Program-made: the position numbers and the translations under genes
Source of the DNA: Oxalobacter sp.
Lineage (GTDB): Bacteria > Pseudomonadota > Gammaproteobacteria > Burkholderiales > Burkholderiaceae_D
NCBI GenBank assembly: GCA_016291665.1
Contig: JAEEYE010000001.1
Span: 119,021 to 172,153 of the forward strand
Length of the DNA: 53,133 bases
Direction: 5' to 3'
Notes under the pieces: generated by a model
What the model was told of the DNA's origin: nothing
Databases searched by the model: none
Seen by the model: the letters and a program-made list of their open reading frames with translations, nothing else
Shown: positions 45,975 to 53,133 of the stretch, piece by piece
How positions within the stretch are numbered: the first letter of the stretch is position 1
Layout: every line of letters begins with the position of its first letter

Positions 45975-46772
45975 TTATCTTGTCCCCTGTCTTGTCCTTA
46001 ACGAGACGTCACCAGAAATGACCGTCTCTATGCCTTGATCTGTCTTTACCAATAACCGTCCATCCCTGCCAACGCCAAGAGCAACGCCTGAGAAAAGTAC
46101 TTTATCCCCTTGAATAATGGTGACGGGTTTTAAATGATGGGCGTGCAAATTATTCCAGACTGCCGCCAAAGAATCAAAACCTTTTTCATCTAAGATTCCA
46201 AGATGATGCGCCAAGGAGTCAATTAAACACGCCATAAGTTGGTTCCGATCCATCTGCGCAAGCCAAGGCATATCGGCAACGGGTTGGTCTATCGCTTTCT
46301 CCAACTCGTCACTGAGGTTTAGGTTAATGCCAATCCCAATAACAGCCCAGTGACTTTTTGCTCCGCCAGGCGATTCAATCAGGATTCCAGCGACTTTTCC
46401 GCCATTCTTTAAGATATCGTTTGGCCACTTCAGTTGAACATGCACCCCACACGTCGAAAGCGCCTTTGCAACAGCAATTCCCGCTACCTGCGGGATACCA
46501 TCGATTGTCGGAACAGGCCTAGAAAAACGCCATGCCAGGGAAAAGGTCAGCGACCGATCCGGATCCGCATACCAACGTCTTCCATTCCTTCCCCGACCAC
46601 CCGTCTGTTCGATAGCCAGGAGGAGGGTATTCTGACTGAGATGTCCTGTTTTTATCCTGTTGAGCAGATCCAGGTTTGTCGATTCTGTTTGACTGACAAC
46701 ATCAACGTCAATATTGTGTGTCTGCAACCAAGCAACGATTGATTCAGCAGAAAGTGTCTTGTCCATCATCAT
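45975..46772 (-). CDS. birA: Biotin-[acetyl-CoA-carboxylase] ligase
   Basis: This 265-residue enzyme attaches biotin to carboxylase carrier proteins. Motifs are TESTNLDLLNR, GGRGRNGRRWYA (biotinyl-AMP loop), LKWPNDIL and IGIGINLNL. The N-terminal DNA-binding repressor domain of E. coli BirA is absent, so it acts only as a ligase. Three consecutive ATG codons (46772, 46769, 46766) leave the exact start uncertain; an open frame to 46847 is rejected. Confidence 0.92.
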   Translation of the reverse strand: MMMDKTLSAESIVAWLQTHNIDVDVVSQTESTNLDLLNRIKTGHLSQNTLLLAIEQTGGRGRNGRRWYADPDRSLTFSLAWRFSRPVPTIDGIPQVAGIAVAKALSTCGVHVQLKWPNDILKNGGKVAGILIESPGGAKSHWAVIGIGINLNLSDELEKAIDQPVADMPWLAQMDRNQLMACLIDSLAHHLGILDEKGFDSLAAVWNNLHAHHLKPVTIIQGDKVLFSGVALGVGRDGRLLVKTDQGIETVISGDVSLRTRQGTR

Positions 46773-46984
46773 GAAGTAGCGGGAACAACTACTGACATTG
46801 TACCGAAATGCGGTGCGGAAACGTCCTTCCGTGACAATCCACAACAAACCTGGTTCGAGAATTCGCTCCCGCTATTCTCATACCGGACATTTTCCAAATC
46901 ACCTTTGCGCTCCTAAAAGGCAGGTAAGGCAAAAAATGTTATCATCCTTAACGCATTCCAATCGATCTTATTCCGTCTCACAGC

Positions 46985-48103
46985 ATGGCATCACTATCCA
47001 GACAGCCGCCGAAATTAGACATCCAAAGCGACCGCGTTGTTGCTACAGGATGCTGGCGTACGGATATGCTTTCGTCAGGGAAAAAAGCTTACTCCATAGC
47101 CGCCTCGATTCAAGGGCTCCGTGACAAAAATACGGTAGAATGGGATCTCACCCAAGTGGAAGCACTCGACTACACAGGCGCACAACTCCTCTGGAATGGA
47201 TGGTTGCGAAGCCTCCCGCAGAACCTGAAAAGCACACCAGAACAGAACCGCCTTTTTTCCCGCCTTGCCTCAGCAGGAGACCTAACCCGCCCAACGGAGG
47301 TCTCCCAGATTAATATTCGGGAAGCGATTAAGGAAGTACCCCTGAGCTTTGTGCAGAAAGTCATCCGATTTGACCATCTATTAGGACAGCTGACACTGGA
47401 CTTCTTCCGTTTCCTAGGCGCCCCCCAACAAGGTCCTTGGCGGGAGATTTCCGCCAATATTTACCATGCAGGCGCTCAAGCCCTTGGCATCATCGCCATT
47501 GTGGGTTTCTTAATTGGCGTAGTACTTTCCTATCTTTCTGCCCAGCAACTCCATATGTTTGGTGGCGATATTTTCTTGGTCGACCTGCTGGGAGTGAGTG
47601 TCGTTCGCGAATTGGGACCTTTGCTTGCAGCTATTTTGATTGCTGGCCGTTCAGGCTCCTCCATGACCGCACAGATTGGCGTTATGCGAGTTACCGAAGA
47701 ACTTGACGCCATGCAGGTCATGGGTATGTCCCATGGTTTTAAATTAGTTCTACCCAAAGTCCTTGCAATGGCCATTACCATGCCTATGTTAATTGTCTGG
47801 ACAGACATCGTCGCACTTGTTGGGGGAGCCTTTGCCGGCAAGATGTCCATTGGCCTTTCAATGGCTTATTTTTTCAGTGCGCTCCCTGACTCTGTGCCCA
47901 TTGCCAACTTTTGGATTGGTCTGGGTAAAGGAATTGTCTTCGGGGTCATCATTGCCATCATTGCCTGCTTTTATGGTTTACGAATCCGTCCCAACACTGA
48001 AAGCCTTGGACAGGGTACAACAAAATCCGTCGTCACTTCCATCACAGCCGTCATCTTCGCCGATGCGGTCTTTGCAATTGCACTCCAGGGGGTAGGGTTC
48101 TAA
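46985..48103 (+). CDS. MCE-type lipid ABC transporter permease with STAS domain (MlaE-like)
   Basis: This 372-residue inner-membrane protein has an N-terminal cytoplasmic STAS-like domain (residues 10 to 90, with the DLTQVEALDYTGAQLLW strand-helix) and a MlaE core (GVVLSYLSAQQLHMFGGDIF, AQIGVMRVTEELDAMQVMG). It forms the channel of a phospholipid transporter. Its stop overlaps the ATPase start (TAATG). Confidence 0.92.
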   Translation: MASLSRQPPKLDIQSDRVVATGCWRTDMLSSGKKAYSIAASIQGLRDKNTVEWDLTQVEALDYTGAQLLWNGWLRSLPQNLKSTPEQNRLFSRLASAGDLTRPTEVSQINIREAIKEVPLSFVQKVIRFDHLLGQLTLDFFRFLGAPQQGPWREISANIYHAGAQALGIIAIVGFLIGVVLSYLSAQQLHMFGGDIFLVDLLGVSVVRELGPLLAAILIAGRSGSSMTAQIGVMRVTEELDAMQVMGMSHGFKLVLPKVLAMAITMPMLIVWTDIVALVGGAFAGKMSIGLSMAYFFSALPDSVPIANFWIGLGKGIVFGVIIAIIACFYGLRIRPNTESLGQGTTKSVVTSITAVIFADAVFAIALQGVGF

Positions 48104-48903
48104 TGGCGGTAGCAATTGAAATCAAAGGACTTAAGACGGCATTCGGCAAACACGTCGTCCATGAAAACCTCAACCTGACTATTGAAGAAGGCGCCATTGT
48201 CTCCATCATTGGCGGGTCTGGCACAGGCAAAACGACGCTACTCCGCCAGATCCTTGGCTTGGAAAAGCCTGCTGCAGGTGAAATCAATGTTTTAGGCATC
48301 AACCGCAATACCGCTTCATCGGAAGAACTCTTTACATTGAACAGCCGTTGGGGCGTCCTCTTTCAGCGTGGCGCCCTGTTCTCAGCACTGCCCGTATTTG
48401 ACAACATTGCCTTACCGCTCAGGGAACTACGCGGCCTTCCTGAAGACCTAATTTCCGATACGGTCATGCTAAAACTGCAGATGGTAGGCCTGGCTCCAGC
48501 AGATGCCAACAAAATGCCCTCAGACCTGTCTGGTGGGATGATCAAGCGTGTGGCACTTGCGCGCTCTCTTGCCTTGGAACCCGATCTTATTTTCCTGGAC
48601 GAACCAACATCTGGATTGGATCCCGTATCCTCCGACAGCTTTGTCGAACTGATACAGAACCTGCATGATGAACTTAACCTGACGGTTGTCATGGTTTCCC
48701 ATGATTTGGATACAATTGTGGATATTTCTACACAGATTGTTGTTCTAGCTGACAGGCATGTGGTTGCTAGCGGTCCCATTGAGACCATCCTATCGGTCAA
48801 GCATCCATTCATTGAAGAATATTTCCTTGGGGCAAGGGGACGCAAAGTACTCAAAAATTTGCCAGACTATGAGACCATGATGAAAAGAGTGGGGAGAAGC
48901 TGA
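48103..48903 (+). CDS. MCE-type lipid ABC transporter ATPase (MlaF-like)
   Basis: This 266-residue ATPase powers the lipid transporter. Walker A GGSGTGKTTLL, Q-loop FQRGALF, signature SDLSGGMIKR and Walker B LIFLDEPTSGLDP are present. Both gene ends overlap their neighbours (TAATG and TGATG), so translation is coupled. Confidence 0.93.
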   Translation: MAVAIEIKGLKTAFGKHVVHENLNLTIEEGAIVSIIGGSGTGKTTLLRQILGLEKPAAGEINVLGINRNTASSEELFTLNSRWGVLFQRGALFSALPVFDNIALPLRELRGLPEDLISDTVMLKLQMVGLAPADANKMPSDLSGGMIKRVALARSLALEPDLIFLDEPTSGLDPVSSDSFVELIQNLHDELNLTVVMVSHDLDTIVDISTQIVVLADRHVVASGPIETILSVKHPFIEEYFLGARGRKVLKNLPDYETMMKRVGRS

Positions 48904-49775
48904 TGGAAAACAAATCCCATGCATTCATTGCAGGGCTATTCACATTCCTTTTAGCAGGAGCGATCCTTGCCATCGTCTGGTTCTTGAACCGAGATAAAGC
49001 CGTCTACATCCCTTACCGGGTCATGACCTCGCAGTCTGTCGGGGGATTGAGCCCCCAAGCGAAAGTCCGCTTCAAGGGTATTGATGTCGGCAGGGTGACC
49101 TACATTGACTTCAGCAAGGATGAACCCGGTAATATTGAAATTGGCATCGAAGTCAACGAAGAAGCACCGATGACGGCAACCACATTTGCAACCCTTACTT
49201 ACCAAGGTGTGACAGGCATCGCATCCATTGAATTGGACGATACACAAGTTGGCGGAGAAAAGCTGGCAACGACCGAAGAAAACCCAACGAAAATCAGGAT
49301 GCATCCTGGTCTTTTAGACGAATTGCAAATGCGCGGACTCGCCATCCTGAAAGAAGTCCAGGTCATTACATCTGGCCTTGCAACGATTGTTGACGATAAG
49401 AATAGCAAAGAAATTGTCACAACAATTCAACATATCAAAAAAGCTGCTGATGGATGGTCACGTATTCCAGGCATCGTAGATCCAGGCGTCAAGGAATTTT
49501 CTGCAGCAGTCCATGATGGCCACCAGATGTTCATCACCATGAATCAGCTCTCTGAAGACTTGAAGGGACTGACCAAGAAAGCCAATGCCCTCATGAACAA
49601 AGGGATGCAGAGCGATGCCATGCCAAAACTCGAAGCCTTAACAGAAGATGCTCGCCAAACGATGCACAACATCAACACGCTACTTGAACAATACAAACAG
49701 CGTCCAACAGGCGTGCTTTTCGGTGCCAAAGGCCCATCACCTGGCCCTGGTGAAAGAGGCTTTAACGGCCGTTAA
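48903..49775 (+). CDS. MCE/MlaD-family substrate-binding protein
   Basis: This 290-residue protein has an N-terminal membrane anchor (HAFIAGLFTFLLAGAILAI), one MCE domain (VGGLSPQAKVRFKGIDVGRV and onward, to about residue 120) and a helical C-terminal tail. MCE proteins form hexameric rings that pass lipids across the periplasm. It overlaps the ATPase gene by one base. Confidence 0.92.
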   Translation: MENKSHAFIAGLFTFLLAGAILAIVWFLNRDKAVYIPYRVMTSQSVGGLSPQAKVRFKGIDVGRVTYIDFSKDEPGNIEIGIEVNEEAPMTATTFATLTYQGVTGIASIELDDTQVGGEKLATTEENPTKIRMHPGLLDELQMRGLAILKEVQVITSGLATIVDDKNSKEIVTTIQHIKKAADGWSRIPGIVDPGVKEFSAAVHDGHQMFITMNQLSEDLKGLTKKANALMNKGMQSDAMPKLEALTEDARQTMHNINTLLEQYKQRPTGVLFGAKGPSPGPGERGFNGR

Positions 49776-49796
49776 CAACAACGAGAAAAAAGCACC

Positions 49797-50399
49797 ATGA
49801 TTAAAAAGCTGAAATTCGCAATCCTCTCCATCCTAGTCGCCAGCATGCTGTCCGCCTGCTCCCTGATGGATACACGACCACAAACCACCCTCTATGACTT
49901 AGGACCGCTGAACATTGAGGAAATGGGGCAATTACCTAAAGGCATGCCATACATTACGACACGGGTCTATGTCCCGGACTGGATGAATGACAGCCTGATA
50001 ATCTATCGTCTTGATTACATCAACAGCCAGCAAATCCGTTTCTATACTGAAAGCAGTTGGGCATCATCACCCTCCACTTTGTTCAGAAGCCGTATCGACT
50101 CTTACCTGATGGCTATCGGAAATCGCTCAGCAAGTACCCTTGAATCTGACGCATTAAGCCTCAAGATTATCGTTGAGGACTTCAGCCAACATTTTGCCGA
50201 CCAAAGCAGCTGTACTGGCCGTATCGCCATCAGGGCATCACTGTACAAGGGACAGGATTTACTGGATCAGCAACGTTTTGTTTCAGAAGTCCAGGCAGAC
50301 TCTGCTGATGCACAGGGCGGTACCAAGGCACTTTCAAAAGCATCCGACGCAGTGATTGCCAATATCATGAACTGGGTTGCCATTAAGGGCTCCCATTAA
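49797..50399 (+). CDS. ABC-type transport auxiliary lipoprotein (PqiC-like)
   Basis: This 200-residue lipoprotein has a type II signal peptide with lipobox LSAC at about residue 21. The mature domain (YDLGPL, then PYITTRVYVPDWMNDSLIIY and the C-terminal long helix) is typical of ABC_trans_aux proteins, which sit in the outer membrane and bind MCE components. It completes a four-gene operon; no mlaC-like gene follows. Confidence 0.87.
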   Translation: MIKKLKFAILSILVASMLSACSLMDTRPQTTLYDLGPLNIEEMGQLPKGMPYITTRVYVPDWMNDSLIIYRLDYINSQQIRFYTESSWASSPSTLFRSRIDSYLMAIGNRSASTLESDALSLKIIVEDFSQHFADQSSCTGRIAIRASLYKGQDLLDQQRFVSEVQADSADAQGGTKALSKASDAVIANIMNWVAIKGSH

Positions 50400-50412
50400 C
50401 ATAGGGGATAAT

Positions 50413-51027
50413 ATGGGATCACCATTCTTTTTAACGGGGTCAGCTGGTTCACTTGAATGCCTGCTGGAAATGCCGGAAGGGCAACCCGTTGGGATTGCCT
50501 TAATAGCCCACCCACACCCGCTCTATGGTGGTGACATGCATAACAAAGTCGTCCAGACCATGGCAAGGGCATTCACGGGTCTGGGATATATTGCCGTCCG
50601 CATGAACTGCCGGGGCGTAGGCATGTCCCAAGGGGAACACGACAACGGCTTGGGTGAAGCAGAGGATATGAGACTGTTGCTGGAAAAAATGCAGGCCGAC
50701 TATCCTGATTTGCCAGTCATCTTGGCAGGCTATTCATTCGGCACCTATGTCCAATCACTGCTTTGCACACAACTGACCAAAACCAACCAAACGCAACCCC
50801 GGCTCGTTCTGGTCAGCACAACAGCTGGTATGTGGACAACGGAATCCGTACCTGCTGACACTGTCTTAATCCACGGCGATTTAGATGACATGGTTCCTCT
50901 TGAGACCCTCCTGAAATGGGCCCGTCCACAAGGATTAACCGTCCACGTCATTACGGGTGCAGACCATTTCTACAATCGACGGCTCCTGCCAATCCGCGAC
51001 ATCATCTCAACATATTTTAGACAGTAA
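50413..51027 (+). CDS. Alpha/beta-fold hydrolase
   Basis: This 204-residue protein is a short alpha/beta hydrolase of the DUF3530/dienelactone-hydrolase-like group. The nucleophile elbow is AGYSFGT; HPHPLYGGDMHNKV and MNCRGVGMSQGEHD are typical of the OsmC/YheT-related family. Further candidate catalytic residues are in GDLDDMVPLE and GADHFYNRR. AGGGGA is 5 bases before the chosen ATG; an open frame to 50377 overlaps the lipoprotein gene. Substrate unknown. Confidence 0.85.
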   Translation: MGSPFFLTGSAGSLECLLEMPEGQPVGIALIAHPHPLYGGDMHNKVVQTMARAFTGLGYIAVRMNCRGVGMSQGEHDNGLGEAEDMRLLLEKMQADYPDLPVILAGYSFGTYVQSLLCTQLTKTNQTQPRLVLVSTTAGMWTTESVPADTVLIHGDLDDMVPLETLLKWARPQGLTVHVITGADHFYNRRLLPIRDIISTYFRQ

Positions 51028-51043
51028 TAGAAAGGAGCATCCA

Positions 51044-51343
51044 ATGGCAATGAAAACAAGTTTGGGTGGTAGCTGCTTTTTGGGCGATACGGATCCAATC
51101 CTTTATCCATGCAAATTCCCCATCAAGATCATGGGTCTGAAGCAGGATGGTTTTGCAGAAGTCATCGTAGAGATTGTCAGCCGCCACGATGAGGATTTTG
51201 ACCCTGCTGACCTTCAGATGCGCCCCTCTGCAAAAGGCAACTATCTGTCCTTTACCGCCATTGTTAACGCAGTAAGCCGAACACAACTCGACAATATCTA
51301 CCGCGAGTTGACATCCCACCCAATGGTCAAAATCGTCCTTTAG
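51044..51343 (+). CDS. DUF493 (YbeD) family protein
   Basis: This 99-residue ferredoxin-like-fold protein has the family order: LYPCKFPIKIMG, an acidic loop, SAKGNYLSFTAIVNAVS and the final TSHPMVKIVL. DUF493 genes commonly precede lipB, as here. A strong AAAGGAG site lies upstream. Its role is probably regulatory for lipoylation, but unproven. Confidence 0.88.
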   Translation: MAMKTSLGGSCFLGDTDPILYPCKFPIKIMGLKQDGFAEVIVEIVSRHDEDFDPADLQMRPSAKGNYLSFTAIVNAVSRTQLDNIYRELTSHPMVKIVL

Positions 51344-51363
51344 TTTCATTGTGATAATTCGAA

Positions 51364-52014
51364 ATGGACGCAGTTATTATTCGTCAGTTGGAAATTGCCC
51401 CTTATTCGGTCACATTTGACCAGATGCGTCATTTCACCTTAACACGTACGGAAGAAACACCTGACGAAATCTGGTTTGTCGAGCATCCACCTGTCTTCAC
51501 CTTGGGCAAATCCGCTAACCGCTCCAATATCCTTGACGCTGGAAATATCCCAACCATCAAAACCGACCGTGGTGGTGATGTAACCTACCACGGTCCAGGC
51601 CAAGCTGTCGTTTACCTGTTATGGGACCTTGTCAGACGGTTCGGCCGCCTTAGAGTACGTGAGCTAGTAACACAGATAGAAGAAGCTGTCCTAGAAGTTT
51701 TATCAGAACATCAAATTAAAGGGGAGCGCCATGCTGGTGCGCCCGGCATCTACATCCCTGCCCGGCAGGGCGCAAAGATTGCCGCTTTAGGACTTAAAGT
51801 CAATCATAAGGGATATTCCTATCATGGTTTTGCGTTGAATGTAGCAATGGATCTTGCCCCATTTACCCAAATCAACCCTTGCGGCTATCCTGGGCTGACA
51901 GTTACCGATATGAAAACCTTGGGCGCATCCTGCCAAGTAGTAGATATCCAGTCAGCTTTGGTCAAAGCACTTGCTTCAAAAATTGGATTTTCGGTCAAAG
52001 GAACCTTGCCATGA
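51364..52014 (+). CDS. lipB: Lipoyl(octanoyl) transferase
   Basis: This 216-residue enzyme moves octanoyl groups from acyl carrier protein to E2 and H proteins. Motifs are [37 protein letters not shown] and the catalytic cysteine in NPCGYPG. The lipA start overlaps its stop (ATGA). Confidence 0.95.
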   Translation: MDAVIIRQLEIAPYSVTFDQMRHFTLTRTEETPDEIWFVEHPPVFTLGKSANRSNILDAGNIPTIKTDRGGDVTYHGPGQAVVYLLWDLVRRFGRLRVRELVTQIEEAVLEVLSEHQIKGERHAGAPGIYIPARQGAKIAALGLKVNHKGYSYHGFALNVAMDLAPFTQINPCGYPGLTVTDMKTLGASCQVVDIQSALVKALASKIGFSVKGTLP

Positions 52015-52976
52015 CAAATGAGATGCTTTTAGAAAAAAAAATCATCCTGCACCGTCGGCAAAAAGGCGCCGAAAAAACGGCACCTCTCCCAATACCCATT
52101 GATCCCTCAGCCAAACTACCCAAACCCCCATGGCTCAAAGTCCGGGCAAACCAGTACGCTTCGCATTTCAATCAAGTCAAAGGCTTATTAGCTAATAGCC
52201 AACTCATCACTGTCTGCGATGAAGCCACTTGCCCAAACAAAGGGGAATGCTACGGCAATGGTACAGCCGCTTTCATGATTTTAGGCGATCGGTGTACACG
52301 CCGTTGCCCTTTCTGTGATGTTTCGCACGGCCTTCCGTTACCCCCAGACCCAAACGAGCCCACCATTTTGGCAGAGGCCATTGACCAGCTTAAGCTAACC
52401 CATGTGGTCATCACTTCAGTCAACCGGGATGACCTACCTGATGGCGGGGCAAATCATTTCATCGCCTGTCAGCGAGCTATCCGAGCACATTCTCCCATAA
52501 CGCGAATTGAAGTATTGACGCCTGATTTTCGAAGGAAGGTCAAAACAGCATTGGATTGCTTTGCGAAGGATCCGCCAGATATTTTCAATCACAACCTTGA
52601 AACAGTTCCCAGACTTTATCCGCTATGCCGCCCTGGCGCAGACTACCATGGGTCACTCAACTTGCTCAAGGCGTTTGGTGAGCGATGTCCCGATACGCCC
52701 CGAAAATCCGGTCTGATGGTTGGTTTGGGTGAAACAGATAATGAAATCATCCAGACTATCAAAGACCTGTACAACCATGGTGTGCGGATGCTCACCATCG
52801 GACAATACCTCCAACCTTCCAAGCATCACCTGCCAGTCAAGCGCTATGTCCATCCAAAAACATTTGACTGGTACAAAACACAAGCACTCGACATCGGTTT
52901 TGACTTTGTAGCGTCAGCACCTCTCGTACGTTCCAGTTACCGCGCAGACACCCAAGCAACTTGCGTCCTGAAATGA
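52011..52976 (+). CDS. lipA: Lipoyl synthase
   Basis: This 321-residue radical-SAM enzyme inserts two sulphur atoms into octanoyl groups. The auxiliary cluster [11 protein letters not shown]-type motif ([14 protein letters not shown]) and the radical SAM motif [11 protein letters not shown] are both intact. The start at 52011 overlaps lipB by 4 bases; an in-frame ATG at 51879 overlaps lipB too far. Confidence 0.96.
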   Translation: MTNEMLLEKKIILHRRQKGAEKTAPLPIPIDPSAKLPKPPWLKVRANQYASHFNQVKGLLANSQLITVCDEATCPNKGECYGNGTAAFMILGDRCTRRCPFCDVSHGLPLPPDPNEPTILAEAIDQLKLTHVVITSVNRDDLPDGGANHFIACQRAIRAHSPITRIEVLTPDFRRKVKTALDCFAKDPPDIFNHNLETVPRLYPLCRPGADYHGSLNLLKAFGERCPDTPRKSGLMVGLGETDNEIIQTIKDLYNHGVRMLTIGQYLQPSKHHLPVKRYVHPKTFDWYKTQALDIGFDFVASAPLVRSSYRADTQATCVLK

Positions 52977-53133
52977 TTATCCTACTAATCCCTTCAGCTA
53001 ACTTACTCAAACAATGTTCTCACTCCGATAAAATCTGACATGCATATAAGATAATATCGTTAGTCCATGTAAGAATTTATCAATCATTTAAGGAAGGTCT
53101 GAATAACCGACCAAATTTCGTATTCAGACACTA

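Overview
The window is a stretch of bacterial chromosome of moderate G+C. The housekeeping set and its order (mlaE-like/mlaF-like/MCE genes, DUF493-lipB-lipA, birA-coaX, slyX-DUF2288-pth, atpIBEFHAGDC, hslVU, a tmRNA tag of the ANDxRxALAA type) point to a betaproteobacterium of the order Burkholderiales. An Oxalobacteraceae member such as an Oxalobacter relative is my best guess, but this is inference. A gene for RquA, the enzyme that makes rhodoquinone, suggests anaerobic, fumarate-type respiration. I see no rRNA, tRNA, CRISPR array or insertion sequence.

Layout. 1-1796: end of rsgA and a metallo-beta-lactamase-fold hydrolase. 1804-3806 (minus): lrgAB and a Sel1-repeat protein. 3835-11535 (minus): a peptide-uptake operon read as solute-binding protein, exported M3 oligopeptidase, two permeases and a double ATPase. 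11732-15196: a parvulin-type foldase, a zinc-ribbon membrane protein and a protein of 20 leucine-rich repeats. 15459-23496: a mobile island of about 8 kb inserted in the 3' end of ssrA (tmRNA). 23966-33764: prfC, rsmE, tkt, gap, hslVU and rep. 33815-35935: slyX, DUF2288, pth and prs. 36129-43127 (minus): the complete nine-gene ATP synthase operon, preceded by two good sigma-70 promoters. 43461-46772 (minus): rquA, a glyoxalase II-like hydrolase, and coaX with birA. 46985-52976 (plus): an MCE lipid-transport operon, an alpha/beta hydrolase, DUF493, lipB and lipA.

The island is the least explained part. It has a P4-type tyrosine integrase beside ssrA, a serine recombinase at the far end, two AlpA-like small regulators, a protein with a duplicated winged-helix-like unit, a zinc-ribbon/YbjQ-like pair and an unrecognised 238-residue cargo gene. 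A 17-bp copy of the ssrA 3' end (16/17 identical) marks its left end, and the motif TGTATACAAA recurs at both ends. A 354-bp non-coding gap holds three stacked perfect inverted repeats, a good candidate for a replication or transfer origin. Together these suggest an integrative element or satellite with its own replication or maintenance module.

Regulatory signals I can support directly include a near-consensus RpoH (sigma-32) promoter in front of hslVU, tandem promoters for the atp operon, an extended -10 promoter for rep inside an inverted repeat, and intrinsic terminators after the foldase gene, tkt, gap, the atp operon, birA-coaX and ssrA.
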